Source of the DNA: Aquificaceae bacterium
Lineage (GTDB): Bacteria > Aquificota > Aquificia > Aquificales > Aquificaceae
Length of the DNA stretch: 15,391 nucleotides
Assembly: GCA_015490215.1 (NCBI GenBank)
Contig: WFYH01000200.1
Span: 1 to 15,391, forward strand
Direction of reading: 5' to 3'
Of the stretch, positions 1 through 6,930 are shown piece by piece. The notes under the pieces are model-generated. The model saw only the letters and a program-made list of their open reading frames with translations, had not been told where the DNA came from and searched no databases. Every line of letters begins with the position of its first letter. Position 1 is the stretch's first letter. The translations under genes were made by a program, and so were the position numbers.

Positions 1-851
1 CCCGTATGGTCTCCGAAGGGACCCTCATCAACGAGGGGTTCCTCAGGGTCTACGTAACCCTCTATGACTATCTCTGCATTGGCGGGGTATTCAAGATCAA
101 CGGTAACCCCTTTAACAAGCTCTACAGGTCTCTCCATTATTATGCCCGCAAAGAGGTATTCGTCCACCTCCGGAGGGAGAGGTGCGCTGGCTACGTAGGG
201 AAGAACCGGTTCGCCCCCTATGGCTATCGCAACCTCAAGCCTCTTTCCGAGCCTTTTCGCCTTCCAGTAGTGATGGCTCCCGTCCTTATGTATCTGCCAG
301 TGAACCGCCAAAGATTTAGAGTCAAGAACCTGAAGTCTATAAAGTCCCACGTTCCTTATACCGCTTTCAGGGTCTTGGGTTATAACCTGACCGAAGGTTA
401 TATACCGTCCCCCGTCCTTGGGCCAACACTGGGGTATCGGCAGATCCAGTAGGTTTGGATCTCTTATCACTACCTCCTGAACCTTTCCCTTTTTTACCCT
501 CTTGGGGATGGCGTCGTTTAACTTCTTAAGCTCGGGAAGTTTCTTTAGCTTATCCAGAAAGGTTTGGGGGACCTCGGGCCTGAGTATACGGTAAAGTTTC
601 CAGCCGATATCCTCAAGGTTCTCATATCCGAGGGCGAGCTTTATCCTGCTTTCAGACCCGTATAGGTTGGCTGCTATGGGTATGTCGTAGCCCTCAACGT
701 TTTCAAAAAGAAGAGCCTTACCGCCTTTGGGCAGTTTTACCGTTCGGTCTATAACCTCGGTTATTTCCAATATGGGTGAGAGCTTCTCCTTTACCCTTAC
801 AAGCTCTCCTCTCCTTTCAAGCTCTTGCAGGAACTCCTTCAGATCCCTCAT
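1..851 (-). CDS. ubiD: UbiD family decarboxylase (3' end outside window)
   Basis: Partial gene. It starts at ATG 851 and its C-terminal part lies beyond position 1; 283 complete codons are visible. UbiD enzymes decarboxylate aromatic or unsaturated acids using prenylated FMN; in bacteria the usual substrate is a polyprenyl-hydroxybenzoate in ubiquinone synthesis or a related menaquinone (futalosine-route) intermediate. Family marks seen: the N-terminal MRDLKEFLQELERRGEL segment; IRNVGLYRLQV at residues 165-175, which carries the Asn/Arg cofactor and metal ligands; HWQIHKDGSHH at 184-194; and EGPFGDHTG from residue 276, holding the catalytic Glu region. A strong ribosome-binding site (AAAGGAG) overlaps the stop codon of the upstream MCE gene, and the two genes are 11 nt apart, so they are probably co-transcribed. 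The family assignment is firm. The exact substrate (quinone precursor or another aromatic acid) is not decidable here. Confidence 0.9.
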   Translation of the reverse strand, partial: MRDLKEFLQELERRGELVRVKEKLSPILEITEVIDRTVKLPKGGKALLFENVEGYDIPIAANLYGSESRIKLALGYENLEDIGWKLYRILRPEVPQTFLDKLKKLPELKKLNDAIPKRVKKGKVQEVVIRDPNLLDLPIPQCWPKDGGRYITFGQVITQDPESGIRNVGLYRLQVLDSKSLAVHWQIHKDGSHHYWKAKRLGKRLEVAIAIGGEPVLPYVASAPLPPEVDEYLFAGIIMERPVELVKGVTVDLEYPANAEIVIEGYVDPEEPLVDEGPFGDHT

Positions 852-862
852 GATCAGCTCCT

Positions 863-2431
863 TTAGGGAAAGGGCAAACCGATACCGCCCAAGATGTATT
901 TGAGATACTCATCGGAGAACTCAAGCCCCACACCCACAAAACCGCCCCTGAGCTTGTCGTTTAGGAGGTCATCCCCACCTACACGGGCGTGGAGGGGACC
1001 TTTTATCCGAAACTGAACACCGAGCTGCAGAATAGGTTTTAGGTTTTCCTGACCGGGTCTGTCCTTCCTGCCCGTATCCCAGATGTCCGCATAGAACCTG
1101 ACATCCCTAAAGGGAGAAAGGTCAAATCCTATACCGCCCGTGGACTCCTTGAGACCTGCCCTGACCGCAAAGTATTTTTCCCTGCTCCAGAAAAAGCGCC
1201 TTCCTATCTGTAGTGTAAGCTCGGGTTTGAACTCCTTTTTTACTACCTCTCCCTGCCCAACTATCTCTTCGGTGTATACCCTTCCCCTTGAGTCGCCCAC
1301 CACCTCAAGGAGGTAAAAGGTTTTCTTGGAGGGCTCTACCCTCAGAGACATTATCCCCTTGGTGTCCCCTCCCGAGTAGAACTCACCCCCAAAGCCCACG
1401 TAGAGTTTGGTCTTGGTAAACACATCTCCCGCCTGTCCGAAGAACTTAGCTCCCTTGGTTACGCTTTCGTAAAGCTCTTCGTCGTTTACGAGCTTCCCGA
1501 TGGTTCCCCTCCCTTCGTCTATCTTGGAAAGGATGCTGTCGAGCCTGCGGGCACTGCTCCTGAGCTTTTCGGTAAGGTCGGAGAGGTTCGCTATGGTGGT
1601 TCTCAGGTCCTTCCTGTTTTCGTGGATCACACCCCTCAGGTCCATAGCCAAGTGGTTTAGGTTATCCACTAGAGAGGGGAGCTTTTTCTCAAGATCTTCC
1701 GATATGCTGCGCAGGCTCGCCACCAAGCTTCTCAGGTCCTCCCTGTTTTCCGAGACCACCGCATTCAGCTCGTCGGAGAGCCTGTTTATGGAGGCTATGG
1801 CTCTGGGCAGGGTCTCGTTGAGGTTCCTTGTGAGCTTTGCAAGCTCCACCAGAACGGTTTCTATGTCCTTTCTGTTCTGCTCAAGGATGTCCCTGAGAGT
1901 GGCGGTCAGGACGGTGAGGTTGCGGACCGTTTCCCTTATATCTTTACGGTTCTCCTCAAGGAGGTTTCTGAGGGTTACCGCCACCTCTTTAAAGTTCTCG
2001 GCGGTTTTGGTAAGCTCCCTTATAAGCTTGTCGGTGTCCGCCACTCCCTCGGACTTCGTGAGCACCTTTCCCGTCAGCTCGCCCTTGGAGGGTGTCCCCG
2101 GATCTATTGAGAGGTATTTGTCCCCCATCAAACCCAAGGTTCCTATGCCTGCGCTGGCATCCCTAAAGAGCTTTATCCCCTTTTCCAGCTCAAAAACTAC
2201 CTTAACCTTCCCCTCCTCCAATTCCACCTTCTTTACCCTTCCGGCTCTTACCCCGGCAACCCTCACCTCCGCTCCCACCGACAGACCGCTTACATCGTCA
2301 AAGTAGACTACATACTCTTCCGTCTCGGGTTTAAAAACAGGTATCTCCCCGAAGGTCAGAATGAGGAAGGCGAAGGAAAAGGCTACCGCTAAGAGGAATG
2401 CGCCGAGCTTAAGCTCGGTGGTCCAGTTCAT
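863..2431 (-). CDS. MCE (MlaD-like) domain protein with coiled-coil repeats and a C-terminal beta-rich domain
   Basis: A 522-residue protein, probably the periplasmic, inner-membrane-anchored subunit of an Mla/Mce-type lipid transporter. In order: one N-terminal membrane helix (about residues 7-28); an MCE domain (about 38-125, with the typical VGAEVRVAGVRAGRV and LMGDKYLSI segments); a long charged helical region with four ENRKD/QNRKD-type motifs at about 160, 185, 228 and 271; the GRGTIGKLVNDEELY motif common at the end of MCE helical regions (307-321); and a C-terminal stretch of about 180 residues with alternating, beta-strand-like, glycine-rich sequence ending in GLPFP. I place the start at ATG 2431 because MNWTTELKLG gives the normal MCE N-terminus; a TTG at 2503 would add 24 unconvincing residues. 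No Shine-Dalgarno is seen, and a TAAAAT box lies 8 nt upstream. The ATPase and permease partners are not in the window. The function of the C-terminal domain is unknown to me. Confidence 0.85.
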   Translation of the reverse strand: MNWTTELKLGAFLLAVAFSFAFLILTFGEIPVFKPETEEYVVYFDDVSGLSVGAEVRVAGVRAGRVKKVELEEGKVKVVFELEKGIKLFRDASAGIGTLGLMGDKYLSIDPGTPSKGELTGKVLTKSEGVADTDKLIRELTKTAENFKEVAVTLRNLLEENRKDIRETVRNLTVLTATLRDILEQNRKDIETVLVELAKLTRNLNETLPRAIASINRLSDELNAVVSENREDLRSLVASLRSISEDLEKKLPSLVDNLNHLAMDLRGVIHENRKDLRTTIANLSDLTEKLRSSARRLDSILSKIDEGRGTIGKLVNDEELYESVTKGAKFFGQAGDVFTKTKLYVGFGGEFYSGGDTKGIMSLRVEPSKKTFYLLEVVGDSRGRVYTEEIVGQGEVVKKEFKPELTLQIGRRFFWSREKYFAVRAGLKESTGGIGFDLSPFRDVRFYADIWDTGRKDRPGQENLKPILQLGVQFRIKGPLHARVGGDDLLNDKLRGGFVGVGLEFSDEYLKYILGGIGLPFP

Positions 2432-2439
2432 AAGGAAAA

Positions 2440-2445
2440 ATTTTA
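2440..2445 (-). promoter_or_regulatory. Putative -10 box for the MCE gene
   Basis: TAAAAT on the minus strand lies 8 nt before ATG 2431. This would put the transcription start at or within 2 nt of the start codon. No convincing -35 is visible and there is no Shine-Dalgarno, so this is a weak, context-based call. Confidence 0.3.
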
Positions 2446-2481
2446 ACGGTCTATGGGAGGAAGCCTCGGAGTGAAATGTGC

Positions 2482-2487
2482 TAAAAT
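2482..2487 (+). promoter_or_regulatory. Putative extended -10 box for the ccsB-purB-thiD operon
   Basis: TGCTAAAAT (extended -10 with an upstream TG) matches the TGTTAAAATTAGG seen in front of moaD at 10164-10176. A start 6-8 nt downstream would fall at about 2494, the first base of the inverted repeat in the leader. No good -35 is visible, as is common for extended -10 promoters. Confidence 0.4.
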
Positions 2488-2493
2488 CAGGAA

Positions 2494-2576
2494 GGGCACC
2501 CAAAAGCCGCCTGCCGGGTCCGTGGGTGCCTCACAGGAGGCGGGGTAAAAATAGCCCGGCACTGAGGTGAGGGACC
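2494..2576 (+). promoter_or_regulatory. Candidate structured 5' leader (possible riboswitch or cis-regulatory RNA)
   Basis: This GC-rich stretch of about 83 nt separates the promoter-like box from ATG 2577. Helices seen directly: A, GGCACCC (2495-2501) with GGGTGCC (2524-2530), extendable by a G-U pair; B, CCGCCT (2507-2512) with AGGCGG (2538-2543); C, GCCGGGT (2513-2519) with GCCCGGC (2554-2560, one G-U pair); D, CCTCAC (2529-2534) with GTGAGG (2567-2572). B and C both start in the loop of A and pair downstream of it, so they would form pseudoknots with A. B and C also cross each other, and D shares bases with A, so the set probably describes alternative states. D would mask most of the ribosome-binding site GAGGTGA (2564-2570). 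I do not recognise a described riboswitch class in it. Regulation is inference. Confidence 0.45.
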
Positions 2577-3620
2577 ATGGAAAGGGACTGGAATGTGGGA
2601 ACCAAGTATCTGAACGATAAAACCCGTGTAATAGTCATAGGTATAACGGGAAGGGAAGCCTCTCAGGTGGTTGCGGAAACGGAAGCCCTATATCCGGGGA
2701 TAATCAAGGTAGGCGTCACCCCCGGTAAGGGAGGTCAGGAGGTTGCCGGGATCCCCGTTTTCAACACGGTAAAGGAAGCCCTCAGCTCCCCCGAGGGCAA
2801 AGACGTAAACACCGGTCTTATATACGTTCCCCCCGCCTCGGTAAAGGATGCGGTCATAGAGCTTGTGGATGCGGGAATAAAGGTGATATACATAATCACC
2901 GAGCACGTTCCCATTAGGGATACAGTTTACTTCTACCACTACGCCAAGGAGAGAGGTGTTACCATCGTCGGACCCACATCCCTCGGCTGCATAGTTCCCA
3001 GAATACCCGCAAGGATAGGAGCCATAGGAGGAAAGAACCCCTCTATAGCTTACAGGGACGGAGGTCTGGTGATACTCTCCAAGTCGGGAGGGCTTACCAC
3101 CACAACGGCGGAGATGTTCATGAGAAGGGGATGGGGTGTTTACATGGCTTTGGCTCTCGGCGGGGATGTGATATCCTGCACCACCTTTGCGGACGTCCTC
3201 GAGGAGATAAAAGACGATCCCAACGTCAAGGGCGTAATCATACAGGGTGAGGTGGGAGGAACCTACGAGGAACAGGCGGCGGAAACCATACTCAGACTTT
3301 ACAAGGAGGGTAAATGGAACATACCCGTTGCCGCCTTCGTGGCGGGTAAGTTCCAAGAAAAGCTTGAGGGGGTATCCTTCGGTCACGCGGGAGCTATAGT
3401 TGAGAGGGGCAAAGGTAAAGCCACCGACAAGATAAGGCTCTTCAACGAGGTGGGCAAGGAGACGGGACTCGTAAAGGTAGCTGAGTTTTATCACGACCTT
3501 GTTAACTGTATAGAGGAACTCGGGGTTGAGAGGGACTTTGAAGACACAACCCCAGAGGGCAAAGTAAAGCCCCTCTACTCCACCATAGACCCCGAAACCT
3601 GCACCTTCAAAGCTGAATGA
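2577..3620 (+). CDS. ccsB: Citryl-CoA synthetase small subunit / succinyl-CoA synthetase alpha-subunit homologue
   Basis: A 347-residue protein of the succinyl-CoA synthetase alpha family. Seen: an N-terminal CoA-binding Rossmann part (VIVIGITG at 18-25, VGVTPGKGG at 45-53, PVFNTVKEA); a ligase part with LSKSGG (167-172), GEVGG (224-228) and the phospho-histidine motif FGHAGAIVERGKG with H270. Three things point to citryl-CoA synthetase rather than plain SucD: GPTSLG replaces the GPNCPG of E. coli SucD; SKSGG and GEVGG resemble ATP-citrate lyase; and the chain is longer than the usual ~290 residues because of a C-terminal tail. In Hydrogenobacter, CcsAB makes citryl-CoA from citrate, ATP and CoA as step one of citrate cleavage in the reductive TCA cycle. 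The large subunit is not in the window. Start: ATG 2577 with GAGGTGA 6 nt upstream. The stop overlaps purB by 4 nt (ATGA). It could instead be a paralogous SucD. Confidence 0.72.
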   Translation: MERDWNVGTKYLNDKTRVIVIGITGREASQVVAETEALYPGIIKVGVTPGKGGQEVAGIPVFNTVKEALSSPEGKDVNTGLIYVPPASVKDAVIELVDAGIKVIYIITEHVPIRDTVYFYHYAKERGVTIVGPTSLGCIVPRIPARIGAIGGKNPSIAYRDGGLVILSKSGGLTTTTAEMFMRRGWGVYMALALGGDVISCTTFADVLEEIKDDPNVKGVIIQGEVGGTYEEQAAETILRLYKEGKWNIPVAAFVAGKFQEKLEGVSFGHAGAIVERGKGKATDKIRLFNEVGKETGLVKVAEFYHDLVNCIEELGVERDFEDTTPEGKVKPLYSTIDPETCTFKAE

Positions 3621-4924
3621 TAGAGAGATACACAAGACCCGAGATAGGGGCTGTTTGGTCGGAGAAGAATAAGTTTCAAAAGTGGCTTGATGTAGAGATT
3701 GCAGTCTGCAGGGCTTGGGCAAAGTTGGGGAAGATCCCTAAAGAAGCTCTGGAAAAGATAGAAAAGAGGGTAAGGATAGATGACGAAACCCTCCGAAGGA
3801 TAAGGGAATACGAGAGGGTCTACAAGCACGATGTTCTCGCCTTTGTGTCCGCAGTGGCGGAGCAGGTAGGGGAAGAGGGCAGATACATACACCTCGGTCT
3901 TACCTCTTCAGATGTGGTGGACACTGCCCTCGCACTTCTCATGAGGGAAGCGCTGGACATACTTATAAAAGACGTTGACGAGGTCTTAAAAGAACTCAAA
4001 AGGCTTGCCTTTGAACACAAGGACACTCTCATGATGGGCAGGACCCACGGGGTTCACGCTGAGCCTACCACCTTCGGGCTTAAGATGGCGGTCTGGTATG
4101 ACGAGATGAAGAGAAACAAGGAGAGGTTGGAAAGGGCGAGGGAAAGGGTTTCTTACGGGAAGATCTCGGGGGCTGTTGGAACCTACTCAAACCTTGACCC
4201 TGAAGTTGAGAGGTTAGCCCTTCAAGAGCTTGGTCTTAAGATAGAACCCGCTTCAACTCAGATAGTCCACAGGGACAGACATGCGGAGTTCATGTATGCC
4301 ATGGCTACCACCGCCTCCTCCCTTGAAAAGTTCGCCACCGAGATAAGACACCTGCAAAGAACTGAAGTCCTTGAGGTTCAAGAACCCTTCACAGAAGGGC
4401 AGAGGGGGTCTTCCGCCATGCCCCACAAGAAGAACCCCATACATGCGGAAAGGATATGCGGACTTGCCCGTGTTATAAGGTCAAACCTCATCCCCGCCCT
4501 TGAGAACATAGCTCTTTGGCACGAAAGGGACATCTCCCACTCCTCGGTGGAGAGGGTAATCTTGCCCGACTCCTCCATCGCCCTTGATTACATACTGAAC
4601 CTCTTTGCCAATATCCTTAAAGGTCTCGTGGTAAACAAGGAAAGAATGCTCAAAAACATGGAACTGTCCAAGGGACTTTACTTCTCTTCAAAGGTTCTCG
4701 TAGCCCTTACGGAAAAGGGACTCAGCAGGGACAGGGCTTACGAGCTGGTTCAAAGGTGCGCAATGAAGAGCTGGGACACCCAAAAGAGCTTTAAAGATAT
4801 CCTCCTTGAGGATAAAGAGGTTTCTTCCCTATTGAGCGAAGAAGAGCTGAACAAGATCTTTGATCCTTGGGAGTTTCTAAGGCACAGGGATTACGTATAC
4901 GAAAAGGTCTTTGGAACGGCGTAA
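3617..4924 (+). CDS. purB: Adenylosuccinate lyase
   Basis: A 435-residue member of the fumarase/aspartase superfamily. It releases fumarate from SAICAR and from adenylosuccinate in purine synthesis; cytoplasmic tetramer in known homologues. The superfamily signature GSSAMPHKKNP (264-274) carries the catalytic serine on the mobile loop. KHDVLAF gives H71, TSSDVVDTA lies at 96-104, and MGRTHGVHAEP gives the catalytic histidine H144. The length matches the short Bacillus/Thermotoga-type PurB. The ATG is embedded in the upstream stop codon (ATGA at 3617-3620), so translation is probably coupled to the ccsB-like gene. No frameshift or missing catalytic residue is seen. Confidence 0.96.
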   Translation: MIERYTRPEIGAVWSEKNKFQKWLDVEIAVCRAWAKLGKIPKEALEKIEKRVRIDDETLRRIREYERVYKHDVLAFVSAVAEQVGEEGRYIHLGLTSSDVVDTALALLMREALDILIKDVDEVLKELKRLAFEHKDTLMMGRTHGVHAEPTTFGLKMAVWYDEMKRNKERLERARERVSYGKISGAVGTYSNLDPEVERLALQELGLKIEPASTQIVHRDRHAEFMYAMATTASSLEKFATEIRHLQRTEVLEVQEPFTEGQRGSSAMPHKKNPIHAERICGLARVIRSNLIPALENIALWHERDISHSSVERVILPDSSIALDYILNLFANILKGLVVNKERMLKNMELSKGLYFSSKVLVALTEKGLSRDRAYELVQRCAMKSWDTQKSFKDILLEDKEVSSLLSEEELNKIFDPWEFLRHRDYVYEKVFGTA

Positions 4925-4934
4925 ATTTGTTTTT

Positions 4935-5762
4935 ATGAGTCCCCCCAAGGCTCTAACCATAGCAGGTTCGGATCCAAGCGGCGGGGCGGGGGTGCAGGCG
5001 GATCTTAAGGTCTTCTCCTCCTTGGGCGTATACGGAATGGCTGTTATAACTTCCGTTACAGTTCAGAACACCCTCGGAGTAAAGTCAAGGCACGATGTCC
5101 CCCCACAGGCGGTATATGAGCAGATAAAAGCAGTCCTTGAGGACATAGGTGCAGATGCGGTAAAGACGGGGATGCTCGCCACATCAGAGACCGTTTCCGC
5201 CGTAGTAAGGGCTTTGAAGGAGTTTAAGGTTGAAAGGTTGGTGGTGGATCCTATTATCCTTTCTGAGAGCGGGTATCCGCTCCTTGACGATGAGGCAAGG
5301 GAGGTTCTTGTGAAAGAGCTTTTCCCGAGGGCACTTTTGGTTACACCCAACTTGCCCGAGGCACAGGCGCTCTGCGGAAGACCCCTTGAAAAGCTCAGGG
5401 ACATAGAAGACTGCGCAAAGGAGATATTCAACCTCGGCCCGAGGGCGGTTCTTGTAAAGGGCGGGCACAGGGAAGGTAAAAAGGTTATAGACGTCCTCTA
5501 TACGGGCGGAGACGAGATCCACTACTTTGTCTACGACAGGGTGGAGACAAAAAATACTCACGGGACAGGTTGCACCCTATCTTCCGCAATCACCGCCCTT
5601 TTAGCAAGGGGTCTCGACTTTTACGAAGCCATAAGGAAGGCAAGGTTTTACCTTCAGAAAGCCCTTGAAAGCTCTTACGATCTTGGTAGGGGAAGGGGAC
5701 CCTTAAACCATCTGTGGAACGTGGAAAGATGCGCAGAGGACTTCTTGCTTACGGAGGACTGA
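4935..5762 (+). CDS. thiD: Hydroxymethylpyrimidine/phosphomethylpyrimidine kinase
   Basis: A 275-residue ribokinase-fold enzyme that phosphorylates HMP and HMP-P in thiamine diphosphate synthesis. Seen: KALTIAGSDPSGGAGVQADL near the N-terminus (substrate loop); the mid-protein TPNLPEAQAL and VKGGH segments that contact ATP; and the catalytic anion-hole motif NTHGTGCT with the conserved Cys at about 213. The chain ends in GRGPLNHLW, as ThiD proteins do. I chose ATG 4935 because the conserved part begins three residues later. TTG 4911 would add eight residues and overlap purB by 14 nt, and it has a weak AAAAGG close upstream, so it remains possible. It overlaps the next gene by 34 nt. Confidence 0.93.
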   Translation: MSPPKALTIAGSDPSGGAGVQADLKVFSSLGVYGMAVITSVTVQNTLGVKSRHDVPPQAVYEQIKAVLEDIGADAVKTGMLATSETVSAVVRALKEFKVERLVVDPIILSESGYPLLDDEAREVLVKELFPRALLVTPNLPEAQALCGRPLEKLRDIEDCAKEIFNLGPRAVLVKGGHREGKKVIDVLYTGGDEIHYFVYDRVETKNTHGTGCTLSSAITALLARGLDFYEAIRKARFYLQKALESSYDLGRGRGPLNHLWNVERCAEDFLLTED

Positions 5763-6268
5763 TCTTTTGCCTCTTCTTATCCAAGCTCTTTCCTCAGCTT
5801 GAAATACTGCCCTTCCTCTATATGCTCCTCCCTATGGTCTTCAAAAAAGATGAGGAGATAGGATTTAAGAACTACAAAAAGGGTTTTCTGGTAGGGTCTT
5901 TCTTGTTTCCTCTATTTTTGATATTCCCGCCCAACCTCTCGTGTCCCGCATGGGTTTTAAACCAGCTCGGGATAGCCACCGCAGAAGAGGTATTCTTCAG
6001 GGGCTACCTGATGAGCGTGTTTGGGAATCTGAAAACTTCCTTGCTCTTTTCCATTGCTCACCTCGTGCACTTCCCTACCCTGAACTCTTTGCTTGTTTTC
6101 TTTCCCTCCCTTCTATTCGGATACGCCTACATGCGGGCGGGATCCATAGTTACCCCTATTTTGCTCCACTTTTCCTCAAACCTTATCTACTTTTCCTTCG
6201 CAGAAAAGTTTCCTGAGCTTTACCATCTCCTCCAAAGAAAGTTGACCGGGGGCGTAGGTCTCTTCTAA
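5729..6268 (+). CDS. CPBP (CAAX/Abi-type) intramembrane glutamic protease
   Basis: A 179-residue, strongly hydrophobic protein with several membrane helices. The three motifs of the CPBP/Abi family are present in order: EEVFFRG (E86, E87, R91), FSIAH (F107, H111) and HFSSN (H147, N151). Bacterial members cleave substrates within the membrane or have unknown targets; this one has no evident partner. Start: ATG 5729, overlapping thiD by 34 nt. GTG 5714 would add five residues. Its 3' end overlaps the convergent aroD by 93 nt, and the N151 codon (6179-6181) is opposite the last sense codon of aroD. It is short for the family but all motifs are complete. The family is fairly certain; the substrate is unknown. 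Confidence 0.85.
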   Translation: MRRGLLAYGGLIFCLFLSKLFPQLEILPFLYMLLPMVFKKDEEIGFKNYKKGFLVGSFLFPLFLIFPPNLSCPAWVLNQLGIATAEEVFFRGYLMSVFGNLKTSLLFSIAHLVHFPTLNSLLVFFPSLLFGYAYMRAGSIVTPILLHFSSNLIYFSFAEKFPELYHLLQRKLTGGVGLF

Positions 6269-6850
6269 GGAAGCGTAGCTGATGACCGACCCGAACACAA
6301 ACCCCGCCACCCGTGAGATCTTACCCACCTCTCCCATAGCTATCAGGATCTTTTCATACTTTTCCTTGTGCCCTACGCACAGAAGGTTTGCAACGTCTTC
6401 CTCTGTTTTTGCCATAACCGATACTTTGGGTATCCCGCCGAGTCTGTGACCTTCCCTGAGAATTTCCCTGATTATCCAAGGGGGAGGCGTTCTTTCAAAA
6501 TCGTGGAAGGAAACTATCAACCTAACCCCATGGGGCTTCAACCCTTGAGAGACCTTAAGGAGCGTATCCCTTGCGTTAAGTTCCACATCTACAAAGTCGC
6601 TGTATATTCCCGCCTTTAAAAAGATCTCTTCTCTGTTTTTCACAGGTTTGCCCCCTTCCTTTTCCCAACGGACGGTCAATATCGTCTTAAGACCTTCGCT
6701 TTTGACAAGGTTCACAAGGTCGGTAACGTAAGGAACATCCGTTCGGGAAAACTGGTCAACCCTAAGCTCTATTATGTCCGCACCCTTTTCCTTTGCCTTC
6801 AGGACGTTTTCCTTAAAACCTTTGTCCGAGAGGGGAACCGCGATCTCCAT
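6176..6850 (-). CDS. aroD: 3-Dehydroquinate dehydratase, type I
   Basis: A 224-residue class I dehydroquinase. It converts 3-dehydroquinate to 3-dehydroshikimate in the shikimate pathway through a Schiff-base lysine. Seen: ELRVDQF (28-34); SFHDFERTP with the catalytic H116; GIPKVSVMA with Schiff-base K142; R180 in GKISRVAG; and YAPGQLS (199-205), the conserved C-terminal substrate contact. ATG 6850 has a strong GAGGAGG ribosome-binding site 7 nt upstream. The conserved APGQ motif lies in the stretch overlapping the CPBP gene, so this end is real and not an over-extended reading frame. Probably transcribed alone from the promoter just upstream. Confidence 0.96.
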   Translation of the reverse strand: MEIAVPLSDKGFKENVLKAKEKGADIIELRVDQFSRTDVPYVTDLVNLVKSEGLKTILTVRWEKEGGKPVKNREEIFLKAGIYSDFVDVELNARDTLLKVSQGLKPHGVRLIVSFHDFERTPPPWIIREILREGHRLGGIPKVSVMAKTEEDVANLLCVGHKEKYEKILIAMGEVGKISRVAGFVFGSVISYASLEETYAPGQLSLEEMVKLRKLFCEGKVDKV

Positions 6851-6875
6851 GGAACTACCTCCTCAGTCACTTGAC

Positions 6876-6903
6876 AGTATAACCTATGGCTACGGTTTGA
6901 TAA
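6876..6903 (-). promoter_or_regulatory. Putative aroD promoter
   Basis: On the minus strand, -10 TATACT (6876-6881) and -35 TTATCA (6898-6903) are 16 nt apart. The start would be near 6869, giving a leader of about 19 nt with a strong Shine-Dalgarno. The -35 overlaps that of the opposite promoter for the small gene at 6931. Confidence 0.4.
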
Positions 6904-6924
6904 ATCCACCTCACGTGCTATTAT
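6897..6924 (+). promoter_or_regulatory. Putative promoter of the small membrane protein gene
   Basis: -35 TTGATA (6897-6902), a 16-nt spacer, then extended -10 TGCTATTAT (box 6919-6924). Only 6 nt separate the -10 from ATG 6931, so the mRNA would begin at or next to the start codon. Confidence 0.5.
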
Positions 6925-6930
6925 CAAGGT

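Noticed and set aside
1500..2306. Long plus-strand open frame (268 codons) inside the MCE gene
   Set aside because: It is antisense to a well-supported gene and its serine/leucine/arginine-rich sequence is what an opposite-strand reading of charged helices gives; no ribosome-binding site or recognisable motif.
2432..2503. TTG 2503 as start of the MCE protein
   Set aside because: The extra 24 residues do not look like part of an MCE protein; MNWTTELKLG at ATG 2431 is the usual beginning.
2494..2534. Helix at 2495-2530 as a Rho-independent terminator
   Set aside because: No T-run follows; TCACAGG comes next.
2494..2576. Leader as an HDV-like ribozyme, cobalamin riboswitch or SRP RNA
   Set aside because: The order of helices does not fit the HDV fold (no P3 hairpin between the P1 strands), the short GGCACTGAGG resemblance to a B12 element lacks the rest of that RNA, and there is no SRP GGAAG/GCAGC apical motif.
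2688..3722. Long minus-strand open frame (344 codons) opposite the ccsB-like gene
   Set aside because: Covers a clear family gene with a phospho-histidine motif on the other strand; the frame's composition is not protein-like and it has no motif.
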